Shown: positions 48,811 to 57,207 of the stretch, piece after piece
Layout: every line of letters begins with the position of its first letter
How positions within the stretch are numbered: the stretch's first letter is position 1
The notes under the pieces: model-generated
What the model saw: the letters and a program-made list of their open reading frames with translations, nothing else
What the model was told of the DNA's origin: nothing
Databases searched by the model: none
NCBI GenBank assembly: GCA_035645145.1
Contig: DASQNC010000015.1
Location: 62,001-126,000 of the forward strand
Length of the DNA: 64,000 nucleotides
Reading direction: 5' to 3'
Origin: Azospirillaceae bacterium
Lineage (GTDB): Bacteria; Pseudomonadota; Alphaproteobacteria; Azospirillales; Azospirillaceae
Program-made: the position numbers and the translations under genes

Positions 48811-49212
48811 ATGCCACCGAAAGCCGCCATTGTGTCCCTGGCCGTCGGGACCGTCCTGCTCGGCGCGTGCGAGATCCACACCTCGGGCGGACCGCAGGTG
48901 GCCTACGGCTACGGCAGCGGTTACGGCCGCTACGAGGACTACGGATATGGCCGCAGAAGCCCCTACGGCAGCCCCTTCATGGGTGGTTTCGGGGGCGGCT
49001 TCGGGGGTGGCGGCTACGACCGTGGTGCCTACGACCGGAAGACCGGCCGGCCCTGGTGGCAGGGCAACGGCCGGTGCGACGACGCCCGATACAAGACCTC
49101 GAACGGCGGCAGCGCCCCGTCGGGATCGGACGAGTACGACTGCCGCAAGCAGGGGCTGGGCGACGGCAAGCGCCCGCCCTATCCGGCCCGCATGCTGCGG
49201 CGCTGGTTCTGA
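48811..49212 (+). CDS. Gly/Tyr-rich putative lipoprotein
   Basis: A 133-residue exported protein. The N-terminus is a lipoprotein signal (IVSLAVGTVLLGACEI, lipobox LGAC). The mature part is rich in Gly and Tyr (YGYGSGYGRYEDYGYG, GGFGGGFGGGGYD), then a more ordered end with two cysteines (GRCDDARYK, DEYDCRKQGLGDG). The family is unknown. ATG 48811 follows GAGG with nine-base spacing; ATG 48781 is a weaker alternative. It may be a surface-associated or matrix protein. Confidence 0.68.
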   Translation: MPPKAAIVSLAVGTVLLGACEIHTSGGPQVAYGYGSGYGRYEDYGYGRRSPYGSPFMGGFGGGFGGGGYDRGAYDRKTGRPWWQGNGRCDDARYKTSNGGSAPSGSDEYDCRKQGLGDGKRPPYPARMLRRWF

Positions 49213-49227
49213 GGACCGGCGGCTGGC

Positions 49228-49941
49228 TTACCCTTTCTTCGGGCTCGCCACCTCGCCATGGCGGGTGCAGGCGGGATCGGCCAAGTCGACGAACAGGTCG
49301 GTGATGCTGTCCGGCGGCGGCAGGCTGTCCGGATGTTCGCCGGGGAAGGCCTGGGCGCGCATCTTGGTGCGGATGGCGCCCGGCGACAGCAGGTTGACCC
49401 GCAGGTTGGTCTTTTCGGTCTCGGCGGCGTAGATCTTGACCATCATCTCCAACGCGGCCTTCGAGACCGCGTAGACGCCCCAATAGGCCCGCGGCACTTG
49501 GCCGGCACCGGATGTGACGAACACCGCGCGCCCGGCGTCGGACGCCCGCAGAAGCGGGTCCAGCGTCCGGATCAGGCGCTGGTTGGCCGACACGTTCACC
49601 GTCATCACCTCGTCCCACATCCGGGGTTCGAACTGGGCGATCGGTGTCAGTGCGCCCAGCAGGCCGGCGTTGGCCACCAGGATGTCCAGCCGGCCGAACC
49701 GCTGGTGCAGGGCAGGGCCCAGCTTCTCCAGCTCGTCCAGCTTCGACAGGTCCTGCGGGATCAGGGTGGCGGTGCCGCCGGCGGCCCGGATTTCGTCGTC
49801 GATCTCCTCCAGCCCGCCGATGGTCCGGGCCATCAGGACGACATGGGCCCCCTCGGCGGCGAGACGTTTGGCGACCGCTGCGCCGATACCGCGTGACGCG
49901 CCGGTGATCAGGGCGACGCGCCCTTCGAGCCGCTTTGACAT
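49228..49941 (-). CDS. SDR-family oxidoreductase
   Basis: A 237-residue classical short-chain dehydrogenase. It has the nucleotide motif TGASRGIGAAVA, the NAG motif (VANAGLLG), active-site serine (VFVTSGAG) and catalytic YAVSK, so all residues for activity are present. It ends with LSPGAIRTKMRAQAFPG. Homologues follow purF in many alphaproteobacteria. Here a truncated transporter gene separates the two. The substrate is unknown. ATG 49941 is preferred to 49989. Confidence 0.9.
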   Translation of the reverse strand: MSKRLEGRVALITGASRGIGAAVAKRLAAEGAHVVLMARTIGGLEEIDDEIRAAGGTATLIPQDLSKLDELEKLGPALHQRFGRLDILVANAGLLGALTPIAQFEPRMWDEVMTVNVSANQRLIRTLDPLLRASDAGRAVFVTSGAGQVPRAYWGVYAVSKAALEMMVKIYAAETEKTNLRVNLLSPGAIRTKMRAQAFPGEHPDSLPPPDSITDLFVDLADPACTRHGEVASPKKG

Positions 49942-50033
49942 GCCGTTTCCACCCTCCGTTCCGGAAATTGGCGCAGGTCTAGCGGACACTGCGCCCGCCT
50001 GTCACCCTCAAGCTGCCCGGACGAAGGGGAACG

Positions 50034-50308
50034 TCACGATCCCGCCGCGCCCGGCGACCGCAGCGCCAGCCAGAGGCCGGCCGTGGCAATGGCGACCGCC
50101 ACGCCCAGCCGCAGGGTCAAGGGCTCGCCCAGGAACAGCACGCCCAGAACGGCGGCCGTCACCGGCCCAAGCGCCAGGAACACCGTCACGCGCGTCGGTG
50201 TCGTGTGGCGCAGGGCCCAGAGCCACAGGAAATAACCGATGCCGCTGCTCACCCCGATGAACAGCACGGCACGGCTCCACTGGTCAGGATGGTTGCCAGT
50301 GTCAGCCT
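50034..50308 (-). pseudogene. C-terminal remnant of an EamA-family transporter
   Basis: The frame encodes about 80-90 residues matching only the second EamA repeat of a 10-helix DMT transporter: DQWSRAVLFIGVSSGIGYFLWLWALRHTTPTR, then FLALGPVTAAVLGVLFLGEPLTLRLGVAVAIATAGLWLA. A TAG in frame lies just before it, and no N-terminal half is found upstream, where purF ends at 50383. It is a 5'-deleted gene. A GTG at 50267 could still start a 77-residue product. Confidence 0.75.
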
Positions 50309-50382
50309 ATGTATTTGACTGTGTCAACAAATGGGGCGGCGGGCATGGGGCGGATCCGTCGTCCGGTCCGCCCCGCCGGGTG

Positions 50383-51843
50383 TTACCGGGCCACCGCCGC
50401 GGACAGGGACGAGACCGCCGACTGGCCGGCCGGATCCAGCCAATCCGTCAAGGGGATCGGGTAATCGCCGGTGAAGCAGGCATCGCAGTACCGGGGGGCG
50501 ACGGGATCGCGGCGGGCTTCGCCGACCGCCCGGTACAGGCCGTCGATCGATACGAAGGCCAAGCTGTCGGCCCCGATGAACTTGCGCATCTCCTCCACCG
50601 TCATGCGGTGGGCCAGCAGCTTTTCCTTTTCCGGCGTGTCGATGCCATAGAAGCAGCTGTGCCGGGTCGGCGGACTGGAGATGCGCATGTGCACCTCCGT
50701 GGCGCCGGCGCGGCGGACCATGTCGACGATCTTCATCGAGGTCGTGCCGCGCACGATGGAATCGTCCACCAGCACCACGCGCTTGCCCTCGAGGAAGCGG
50801 CGGTTGCCATTGTGCTTCAGCTTGACGCCCAGATTGCGGATCTGGTCGGTCGGCTCGATGAAGGTGCGGCCGACATAGTGGTTGCGGATGATGCCGAGTT
50901 CGAAGGGGATGCCGCTTTGCGCGGCATAGCCGATCGCAGCCGGCACGCCGCTGTCCGGGACCGGGACGACCACATCGGCGTCGATGCCCGACTCCCTGGC
51001 CAGCTCCATCCCGATCTGCTTGCGCACCTCGTAGACGGAGTTGCCCTCCACCACGCTGTCGGGCCGCGCGAAGTAGATGTGTTCAAAGATGCAGAAGCGG
51101 CGCGGAGCCGCCTGGAACGGGCGGTGGCTGCGCACACCCTCGCGGGTCAGCACGACCATCTCGCCGGGTTCGACGTCGCGCACGAACTCGGCGCCGATGA
51201 TGTCGAGCGCGCAGGTCTCGGACGCCAGCACCGGCGCCTGCCCCAGCATGCCGAGCACCAGCGGCCGGACGCCGTTCGGGTCGCGCACCCCGATCACCAT
51301 GTCCTTGGCCATCGCCACCAGCGAATAGGCGCCCTGGACCTGGCCCAGCGCCTCGATCATGCGGTCGATCACCGTTGCGCCCTTGGCGGTCGCCATCAGG
51401 TGCACGATGACCTCGGTGTCGGTGGTGCTCTGGAACAGTGATCCGGCGCGCACCAACCGCTTGCGCAGCATGTAGGCGTTGGTCAGGTTGCCGTTGTGGG
51501 CCAGCGCGAAGCCGCCGAACTCCAGATCGGCGTGGAGCGGCTGCACGTTGCGAAGCACCGTCTCGCCGGTGGTGGCGTAACGGACATGGCCGATGGCGGC
51601 GTCGCCCCTGAGGGGGGCCATCACCGACTCATCCGAGAAGTTGTCGCCCACCAGGCCAAGGGCCCGGTGGACATGGAACCGTTCGCCGTCGGCGGTCACG
51701 ATGCCGGCCGCCTCCTGGCCGCGGTGCTGAAGGGCGTGCAAGCCCAGTGCCGCCAATGCCCCGGCCGAGGGGTGGCCGAGGATGCCGAACACCCCGCACT
51801 CCTCACGAAGCTTGTCGTCGTCGTATGGATGCGTGGTCAGCAT
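50383..51843 (-). CDS. purF: amidophosphoribosyltransferase
   Basis: A 486-residue enzyme for the first committed step of purine synthesis, making phosphoribosylamine from PRPP and glutamine. The N-terminal nucleophile cysteine is in REECGVFGI after a short propeptide. Glutaminase marks are LQHRGQEAAGI, IGHVRYATTG and HNGNLTN. The PRPP loop is VVLVDDSIVRGTTS. Propeptide and length match the B. subtilis-type enzyme; the cysteines near the end (YCDACFTGDYP) recall its Fe-S site. ATG 51843 follows GAGGGAGCAGG. It lies 32 bases after cvpA, the classic cvpA-purF pair. Confidence 0.96.
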   Translation of the reverse strand: MLTTHPYDDDKLREECGVFGILGHPSAGALAALGLHALQHRGQEAAGIVTADGERFHVHRALGLVGDNFSDESVMAPLRGDAAIGHVRYATTGETVLRNVQPLHADLEFGGFALAHNGNLTNAYMLRKRLVRAGSLFQSTTDTEVIVHLMATAKGATVIDRMIEALGQVQGAYSLVAMAKDMVIGVRDPNGVRPLVLGMLGQAPVLASETCALDIIGAEFVRDVEPGEMVVLTREGVRSHRPFQAAPRRFCIFEHIYFARPDSVVEGNSVYEVRKQIGMELARESGIDADVVVPVPDSGVPAAIGYAAQSGIPFELGIIRNHYVGRTFIEPTDQIRNLGVKLKHNGNRRFLEGKRVVLVDDSIVRGTTSMKIVDMVRRAGATEVHMRISSPPTRHSCFYGIDTPEKEKLLAHRMTVEEMRKFIGADSLAFVSIDGLYRAVGEARRDPVAPRYCDACFTGDYPIPLTDWLDPAGQSAVSSLSAAVAR

Positions 51844-51875
51844 GCCTGCTCCCTCGAATGCCGAACCCATGTGGG

Positions 51876-52757
51876 TTAGCGCGTGCTTTGGATCAACTGG
51901 TCCAGTTGGTTCCGCTCCTGCGACCGATAGCCCGCAGTGGGGGAGGTCGCGGGTACGGATGCGGGGGTGGTCGCGGTGGGCGCCGTGCCTGCACCCGTGC
52001 GGGTCGGGGCGGTCGCGGGGGCGAGTGCCGCCGGCGCCATCGGTGCCACGGGCGCCGCGACCGGAGGCGGCGCGGGCGGCAGGGCTGCCGGGACGGCTGC
52101 CGGGACGGCCGTGGGGGTGGTGGCCGGTGCCGGCGCAGGGGCCGGGGGGACGGTCGGAGCCGCTGTCTGGCGCCGGCTTTCCGGTTGCGGGATCGCGGGT
52201 TGCGGCGTCGTCATCTGCCGCAGGAAGCTCCGGTCCCGGGCCTCGCGCTGGCGCTGTTGTTCGACCTGGGCGCGGTTGTCGTAACCGGGGGCGAGCGCGG
52301 CCAGCCAGTCGGCGCCGGTCTCGATCGCGGGCATGGTCCGGGCCTCGCGAACCCAGCGCGGCTGCTCGGGCACCGGCACCAGCCATGTGCCCGCCATGTA
52401 GACGAGGCAGATCAGGATGCCGCCGCGCAGCAGTCCGAACAGGAACCCGAGCGACCGGTCGAGGGCGCCCAGCGCCCCCCCGCGGAGCCCGCTCGAAATG
52501 CGGTGCCCGATTACGGACAGGAGGATCAAAACGGCCAGGAACGTTCCCACGACCGTCACCGCATCCGCCACCAGCCCCGCTCCCAGATACTGCTGGGCGT
52601 AGGGCCGCACATGGGCGAAGGCGTACAACGAGGCGAAGGTGGCGCCGATCCACGCGAAGATCGACAGCACTTCCAGCACGAATCCGCGGGCGAACGCGAT
52701 CAGCGCTGAGAGCAGAAGGACCGCCAGGACGACGGCATCGACGGGGTTGATCGGCAC
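51876..52757 (-). CDS. cvpA: CvpA-family membrane protein with long Pro/Ala tail
   Basis: A 293-residue protein. The first ~165 residues are CvpA: four hydrophobic helices (VVLAVLLLSALIAFARGFVLEVLSIFAW and following), the GLRGGALGALDRSLGFLFGLLRGGIL signature and a short loop. The remaining ~125 residues are low-complexity Pro/Ala/Thr and probably disordered. CvpA is needed for colicin V export and envelope homeostasis. The start is GTG 52757 after GAGGA; the upstream ATG at 52814 would overlap radA and has no support. It sits between radA and purF. Confidence 0.9.
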   Translation of the reverse strand: MPINPVDAVVLAVLLLSALIAFARGFVLEVLSIFAWIGATFASLYAFAHVRPYAQQYLGAGLVADAVTVVGTFLAVLILLSVIGHRISSGLRGGALGALDRSLGFLFGLLRGGILICLVYMAGTWLVPVPEQPRWVREARTMPAIETGADWLAALAPGYDNRAQVEQQRQREARDRSFLRQMTTPQPAIPQPESRRQTAAPTVPPAPAPAPATTPTAVPAAVPAALPPAPPPVAAPVAPMAPAALAPATAPTRTGAGTAPTATTPASVPATSPTAGYRSQERNQLDQLIQSTR

Positions 52758-52770
52758 GGTGTTCAAATCC

Positions 52771-54195
52771 TCAGGCGGCACCCGCGCGTGCGCGGCGGGC
52801 GGGGCGGTCGGCATTGAACAGGGGCAACAGATCCTCCAGCCGCTTCAGTTCGACCGGGCGCAACCCGGCGTCGGATCCCCTGGATTTGGCCTTGGACCCG
52901 GACGTCCGGCGGGCCGGCATCAGGGCACTGGCGAAGCCGAGCTTCGCGGCCTCCTTCAGCCGCGCCTCGGTTTGGGCCACCGGCCGCACCTCGCCCGACA
53001 GGCCGATCTCGCCGAACACCACCGCATCGCGGGGCACCGGTTCGCCCGTGAGCGACGAGACAAGGGCGGCGGCGACCGCCAGATCGGCCGCGGGCTCGGT
53101 GACGCGCAGGCCGCCGGCCACGTTCAGATAAATGTCGTTGGCGCCGATCTGCACGCCGCAGCGCGCCTCCAGAACGGCCAGCACCATGGCCAGGCGGCCG
53201 GAATCCCAGCCCACCACCGCCCGGCGCGGCGTGCCGAGCGGCGAGGGCGAGACGAGCGCCTGCACCTCCACCAGGACCGGGCGGGTGCCCTCGATCCCCG
53301 CGAAGACGGCGGTGCCCGACACTTCGCCCTGGCGGTCCGCCAGGAATAGCTCGGACGGGTTCGGCACCTCGCCGAGCCCCATGTCGCCCATCTCGAAGAC
53401 GCCGATCTCGTCGGTGGGCCCGAAGCGGTTCTTCACCGCGCGGAGAATGCGGAACTGGTGGCCGCGTTCGCCTTCGAAGTACAGGACGGCGTCCACCATA
53501 TGCTCCAGCACCCGGGGGCCGGCGATGGCCCCTTCCTTGGTGACGTGCCCGACCAGCAGCAGGGTGATGCCGCGGCGCTTGGCGACCCGGATCAGTTCCG
53601 CGGCGCTCGCGCGGACCTGCGCCACGGTGCCCGGCGCGCTGTCCAGCGTGTCCACGTACATGGTCTGGATCGAATCGATCACCACCAGATGCGGCGGGTC
53701 GGCGGCCTCCAGGGTCGCGCAGATGTCCCGGACACTGGTGGCCGCCGCCAGATCCACCGGCGCCTTCGCCAGTCCCAGGCGTTGGGCGCGCAGGCGGACC
53801 TGATCCACGGCCTCTTCGCCCGAGACGTAGGCGCAACGGGATTGGCCGGCCAGCCGGCACACGACCTGAAGCAGCAGGGTGGACTTGCCGATGCCGGGGT
53901 CGCCGCCGATCAGCACGGCGGAACCCGGCACCAGCCCGCCGCCGCACACGCGGTCGAATTCGCCGATGCCGCTGACCCGGCGCGGCGTGTGGGACTGCGC
54001 GCCGTCGAGCCCGACGAATTCCAACCGGCGCCCGCCCGCACGCGCGCCCCCGCCGCCGAGCCCTTTGGGCACGGCCTCGGGCACCTGCTCCTCAACGAGC
54101 GTGTTCCACTCGTTGCAGGCTTCGCACCGGCCGGCCCATTTCGGGTAGCTGGCGCCGCAGGACTGGCAGACATAGCGGGTGTTCGAACGGGCCAC
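52771..54195 (-). CDS. radA: DNA repair protein RadA
   Basis: A 474-residue RecA-like helicase for branched recombination intermediates. It starts with a C4 zinc finger (C10, C13, C24, C27: YVCQSCGASYPKWAGRCEAC), then the ATPase with Walker A GGDPGIGKST (97-106), the VVIDSIQTMY Walker B region and the RadA-specific KNRFG (255-259). A Lon protease-like domain (GLRVTEPAADLAVAAAL, VVFGEIGLSGEVRPV) ends the protein. The start codon is GTG. It is downstream of mlaF and upstream of cvpA. Confidence 0.96.
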   Translation of the reverse strand: MARSNTRYVCQSCGASYPKWAGRCEACNEWNTLVEEQVPEAVPKGLGGGGARAGGRRLEFVGLDGAQSHTPRRVSGIGEFDRVCGGGLVPGSAVLIGGDPGIGKSTLLLQVVCRLAGQSRCAYVSGEEAVDQVRLRAQRLGLAKAPVDLAAATSVRDICATLEAADPPHLVVIDSIQTMYVDTLDSAPGTVAQVRASAAELIRVAKRRGITLLLVGHVTKEGAIAGPRVLEHMVDAVLYFEGERGHQFRILRAVKNRFGPTDEIGVFEMGDMGLGEVPNPSELFLADRQGEVSGTAVFAGIEGTRPVLVEVQALVSPSPLGTPRRAVVGWDSGRLAMVLAVLEARCGVQIGANDIYLNVAGGLRVTEPAADLAVAAALVSSLTGEPVPRDAVVFGEIGLSGEVRPVAQTEARLKEAAKLGFASALMPARRTSGSKAKSRGSDAGLRPVELKRLEDLLPLFNADRPARRARAGAA

Positions 54196-54350
54196 GGCTT
54201 CGTATTGCCGGAGGGAAAACCGGCACTCTCATACCACGGGAAGAGGCGGCCGCCAGCGGGGGACAGGCCGATACGTGGATATAGATGGTGATTTTCCACA
54301 GCCTTCGGCAGGGCTCGCACCGGGCGCGGCCCGTGATTTCCGTGGTCGGC

Positions 54351-55136
54351 CTACAGCCGCCGCACCGCCATTTGGATGGGACCCTCGGCGCGGCCGTGGA
54401 TGAACTGGTCCACATGGGCGTCGCCCGACGCATCCACCTGCGACGTCGGTCCCTGCCAGATGATCCGGCCCTGGTGGATCATGGCGATCCGGTCCGAGAT
54501 CTTGCGGGCGGACGCCATGTCGTGGGTGATGGACAGGGCGGTGGCGCCCAGGTCCCTCACGCATTTCACGATCAGGTCGTTGATCACGTCCGCCATGATG
54601 GGATCGAGACCGGTGGTCGGCTCGTCGAAGAAGATGATCTCGGGCTCGGTCGCGATCGCGCGGGCGAGGCTGACCCGCTTCTGCATGCCGCCCGACAGTT
54701 CGGACGGGTACAACTCGCCGACGTCCGGTGCGAGGCCGACGTTCCCCAGTTTCTGGATCGCGATCTCCTTGGCCTGGCGGCGGCCCATGCCTTGGCCCTG
54801 GATCAGGCGGAAGGCCACATTCTCCCAGACCGGCAGGCTGTCGAACAGGGCGGCCCCTTGGAACAGCATGCCGAACCGTCGCATGACCTCCTCGCGCTCG
54901 CGCCCGCGCAGCCCGACCGTGTTCCGGCCGTCGATTTCGATGGTGCCTTGGTCGGGTATCAGCAGGCCCAGGATGCACTTCAGCGTCACCGATTTGCCGG
55001 TGCCCGAGCCTCCGATGATGACGACCGACTCACCCGCGCCGACGTCCAGATCGACGCCGTTCAGCACGCGCTTGTCGCCGAAGCGCTTGTGCACGTCGCA
55101 CAGGCGGATCTTGGGTGTGCCGGGGACGGCCGCCAT
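54351..55136 (-). CDS. mlaF: Mla lipid transport ATP-binding protein MlaF
   Basis: A 261-residue ABC ATPase. Walker A is GGSGTGKSV, the Q loop is MLFQGAALFDSLPVWENV, the signature LSGGMQKRVSLARA, and Walker B IIFFDEPTTGLDP. This matches the MlaF/TtgA/MKL subfamily that powers MCE-dependent lipid transport with MlaE. It begins eight bases after mlaE. The MCE component MlaD is encoded at 42991-43500. Confidence 0.95.
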   Translation of the reverse strand: MAAVPGTPKIRLCDVHKRFGDKRVLNGVDLDVGAGESVVIIGGSGTGKSVTLKCILGLLIPDQGTIEIDGRNTVGLRGREREEVMRRFGMLFQGAALFDSLPVWENVAFRLIQGQGMGRRQAKEIAIQKLGNVGLAPDVGELYPSELSGGMQKRVSLARAIATEPEIIFFDEPTTGLDPIMADVINDLIVKCVRDLGATALSITHDMASARKISDRIAMIHQGRIIWQGPTSQVDASGDAHVDQFIHGRAEGPIQMAVRRL

Positions 55137-55144
55137 GGCGTGGC

Positions 55145-55918
55145 TCACCGCGAGAAGAAGACGCCGGTGAGCATGTAGTTGCTCACCAGGATCAGGATGC
55201 TGGAGGAGACCACCGCATTGGTGGTGGCGGCGCCCACGCCCTGGGCGCCGCCCCGGGAATGGAACCCGTGGTAGCAGCCCATCAGCGCGATCACGAACCC
55301 GAACATCGCCGCCTTCACCAGGCCCGACACCACGTCCATGAGTTCGAGGAACTGCCAGCTCCGCTGGATGTAGCCGCCGGGGTTGAAGTCGAGCACGTAG
55401 ACGCTGACCAGGAACCCGCCGAACACGCCGATGACGTCGGCCACCAGCACCAGCAGCGGCAGCATGGTCAGCCCGGCGATCAGCCGCGGGACGATCAGGT
55501 ACTTGAACGGATTGGTCGACAGCGTCGTCAGGGCGTCGATCTGTTCGGTGACCCGCATGGTGCCGATCTCGGCGGCCATGGCGGCGCCGATGCGCCCGGC
55601 CACCATCAGGCCGGCGAGCACGGGGCCGAGTTCGCGGGTGATCGACAGGATGACGACGGTGGCGATGGCGCCTTCGGCCTGGAAGCGGGCGAAGCCGGTA
55701 TAGCTTTGCAGCGCCAGGACCATGCCCGTGAACAGCGCGGTGAGCCCGACGACCGGCAGGGAGTAGTAGCCGATGTCGATCATCTGCCGCCGGATAAGGC
55801 GCAGGTAGATGGGCGGTCGCACGCAATGGCTTGCCGCCAAGGCCGCGAAGACCGCGATGCGCCCCGCCGCCTGCAGGAAGACGACGAAGGCGCCGCCGAT
55901 GCCCCTTAGAAAGCCCAT
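55145..55918 (-). CDS. mlaE: Mla lipid transport permease MlaE
   Basis: A 257-residue inner membrane permease with about five hydrophobic segments. Family blocks are YYSLPVVGLTALFTGMVLALQSY, TRELGPVLAGLMVAGRIGAAMAAEIGTMRVTEQIDAL and YLIVPRLIAGLTMLPLLVLVADVIG. With MlaF it forms the ABC core of the retrograde phospholipid pathway. The start overlaps the alr stop by 13 bases, and mlaF follows at once, so alr-mlaE-mlaF are co-transcribed. Confidence 0.95.
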   Translation of the reverse strand: MGFLRGIGGAFVVFLQAAGRIAVFAALAASHCVRPPIYLRLIRRQMIDIGYYSLPVVGLTALFTGMVLALQSYTGFARFQAEGAIATVVILSITRELGPVLAGLMVAGRIGAAMAAEIGTMRVTEQIDALTTLSTNPFKYLIVPRLIAGLTMLPLLVLVADVIGVFGGFLVSVYVLDFNPGGYIQRSWQFLELMDVVSGLVKAAMFGFVIALMGCYHGFHSRGGAQGVGAATTNAVVSSSILILVSNYMLTGVFFSR

Positions 55919-57207
55919 GACGCCTCCAGCGGGCGCGGCGGGGCGGTGGCCGGCGCGGGGGCGCCCACGCCCAGATAGACCCGGTGGTGGCGGGGGCCGA
56001 GCGCGGTCAGGATCTCGTAGCCGATGGTGCCCGCCTCGGCCGCAACGTCGTCGACGCCGCGGTGGGGGCCGATCAGGTCGACCAGATCGCCCGGTCGGGG
56101 CGCCGTCTCCGGCCAGTCAGTCACGTCCACTGTCAGAAGGTCCATCGAGATCCGGCCGATCACGGGTGCCAGGAGCGGACCCGCAGCGACATGGCCGCGG
56201 GCGCTGAGGCTCCGCATATAGCCGTCGGCGTAACCCACGGAAACCGTTGCGATCCGGCCGCGGCGCCGAATTTGATGCGTCGCACCGTATCCAACGGTCA
56301 TGGGGGTGTCAACGGACCGGACCTGGAGCACCCGGGCCTGCAGGCGCACCACCGGGCGCATCGGGTTCGGCGCGTCCGGCGTCGGGTTCACCCCGTAGAG
56401 CGCCGCCCCGGACCGTGCCAGGGCCTCCGGCCGGTGCGCCGGCGGCTGGAACAGGGCGGACGAGCTGCTGATGCTCGCCGGTGCCGCGGGAAGGCGGGCA
56501 AGCGCACGGGCGAAGGCGGCGGCCTGCGCCGCGGTCAGGGGGTGGCCGATGATGTCGGGGCAGGCCAGGTGGGTCAGCCAAAGTCGGAGATCAAGCCCGT
56601 CCAACCACGCCGCGGGGTCCGCGGCCAAGCGGTCGACCTCGGCCGGTTCCAGGCCCAGACGGTTCAATCCGGTGTCGATGTGGATCAGGGCCGGCAGCCG
56701 GCACCCCGTCCGACGGGCGAGATCGCGCCAGCGCCCGATCTCGTCCAACCGGTTCAGGACCGGGGCGACGCCGTGGGCCAGGAAATCGCCCTCGGTTCCC
56801 GCCGGCAGACCGTACAGAACGGCGATGTCGGCCCCCGGCAGGGCGGCGCGCAGGCGGACGGCCTCGGCCAGGTGGGCGACGAAGAAGCGGCGGCAGCCTT
56901 CCGCCCAAAGCGCCGGGCCGACCCGGCCGGCGCCCAGGCCGTAGGCGTCGGCCTTGAGCACGCCGGCCACGTCGCGGGTCGGGTCGAGGTCGCGCAGTCG
57001 GCGCCAGTTGGCCCGGACCGCGTCCAGGTCGATGGTCAGGACCGTTCCGGCATCCGGTGGGATTGCCGCCGGCCCGTCCGTGGGCGGTGCGGTCCCGCCG
57101 GGCGGTTCACTCGCTGCTGTAGTCGCCGCCCGGATGGTGGGGGTCGAGGTCGGAGAAGCGGGTGAACTGGCCTTCGAAGTGGAGCCGGACGGTGCCGATC
57201 GGGCCAT
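55906..57207 (-). CDS. alr: alanine racemase
   Basis: A PLP enzyme making D-alanine for peptidoglycan. The cofactor lysine is in GVLKADAYGLG (K85 of this frame), the catalytic tyrosine in GYGATHQI, and IHIDTGLNRLGLEP and GYADGYMRSLS match the family. The conserved fold starts only near residue 55. Before it is an Ala/Ser/Pro/Thr-rich stretch, and the only canonical in-frame start is ATG 57207, which overlaps dnaB by 101 bases. Either the protein has a long disordered head or a rare start codon near 57060 is used. The next gene mlaE overlaps its end. Confidence 0.88.
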   Translation of the reverse strand: MARSAPSGSTSKASSPASPTSTPTIRAATTAASEPPGGTAPPTDGPAAIPPDAGTVLTIDLDAVRANWRRLRDLDPTRDVAGVLKADAYGLGAGRVGPALWAEGCRRFFVAHLAEAVRLRAALPGADIAVLYGLPAGTEGDFLAHGVAPVLNRLDEIGRWRDLARRTGCRLPALIHIDTGLNRLGLEPAEVDRLAADPAAWLDGLDLRLWLTHLACPDIIGHPLTAAQAAAFARALARLPAAPASISSSSALFQPPAHRPEALARSGAALYGVNPTPDAPNPMRPVVRLQARVLQVRSVDTPMTVGYGATHQIRRRGRIATVSVGYADGYMRSLSARGHVAAGPLLAPVIGRISMDLLTVDVTDWPETAPRPGDLVDLIGPHRGVDDVAAEAGTIGYEILTALGPRHHRVYLGVGAPAPATAPPRPLEASWAF

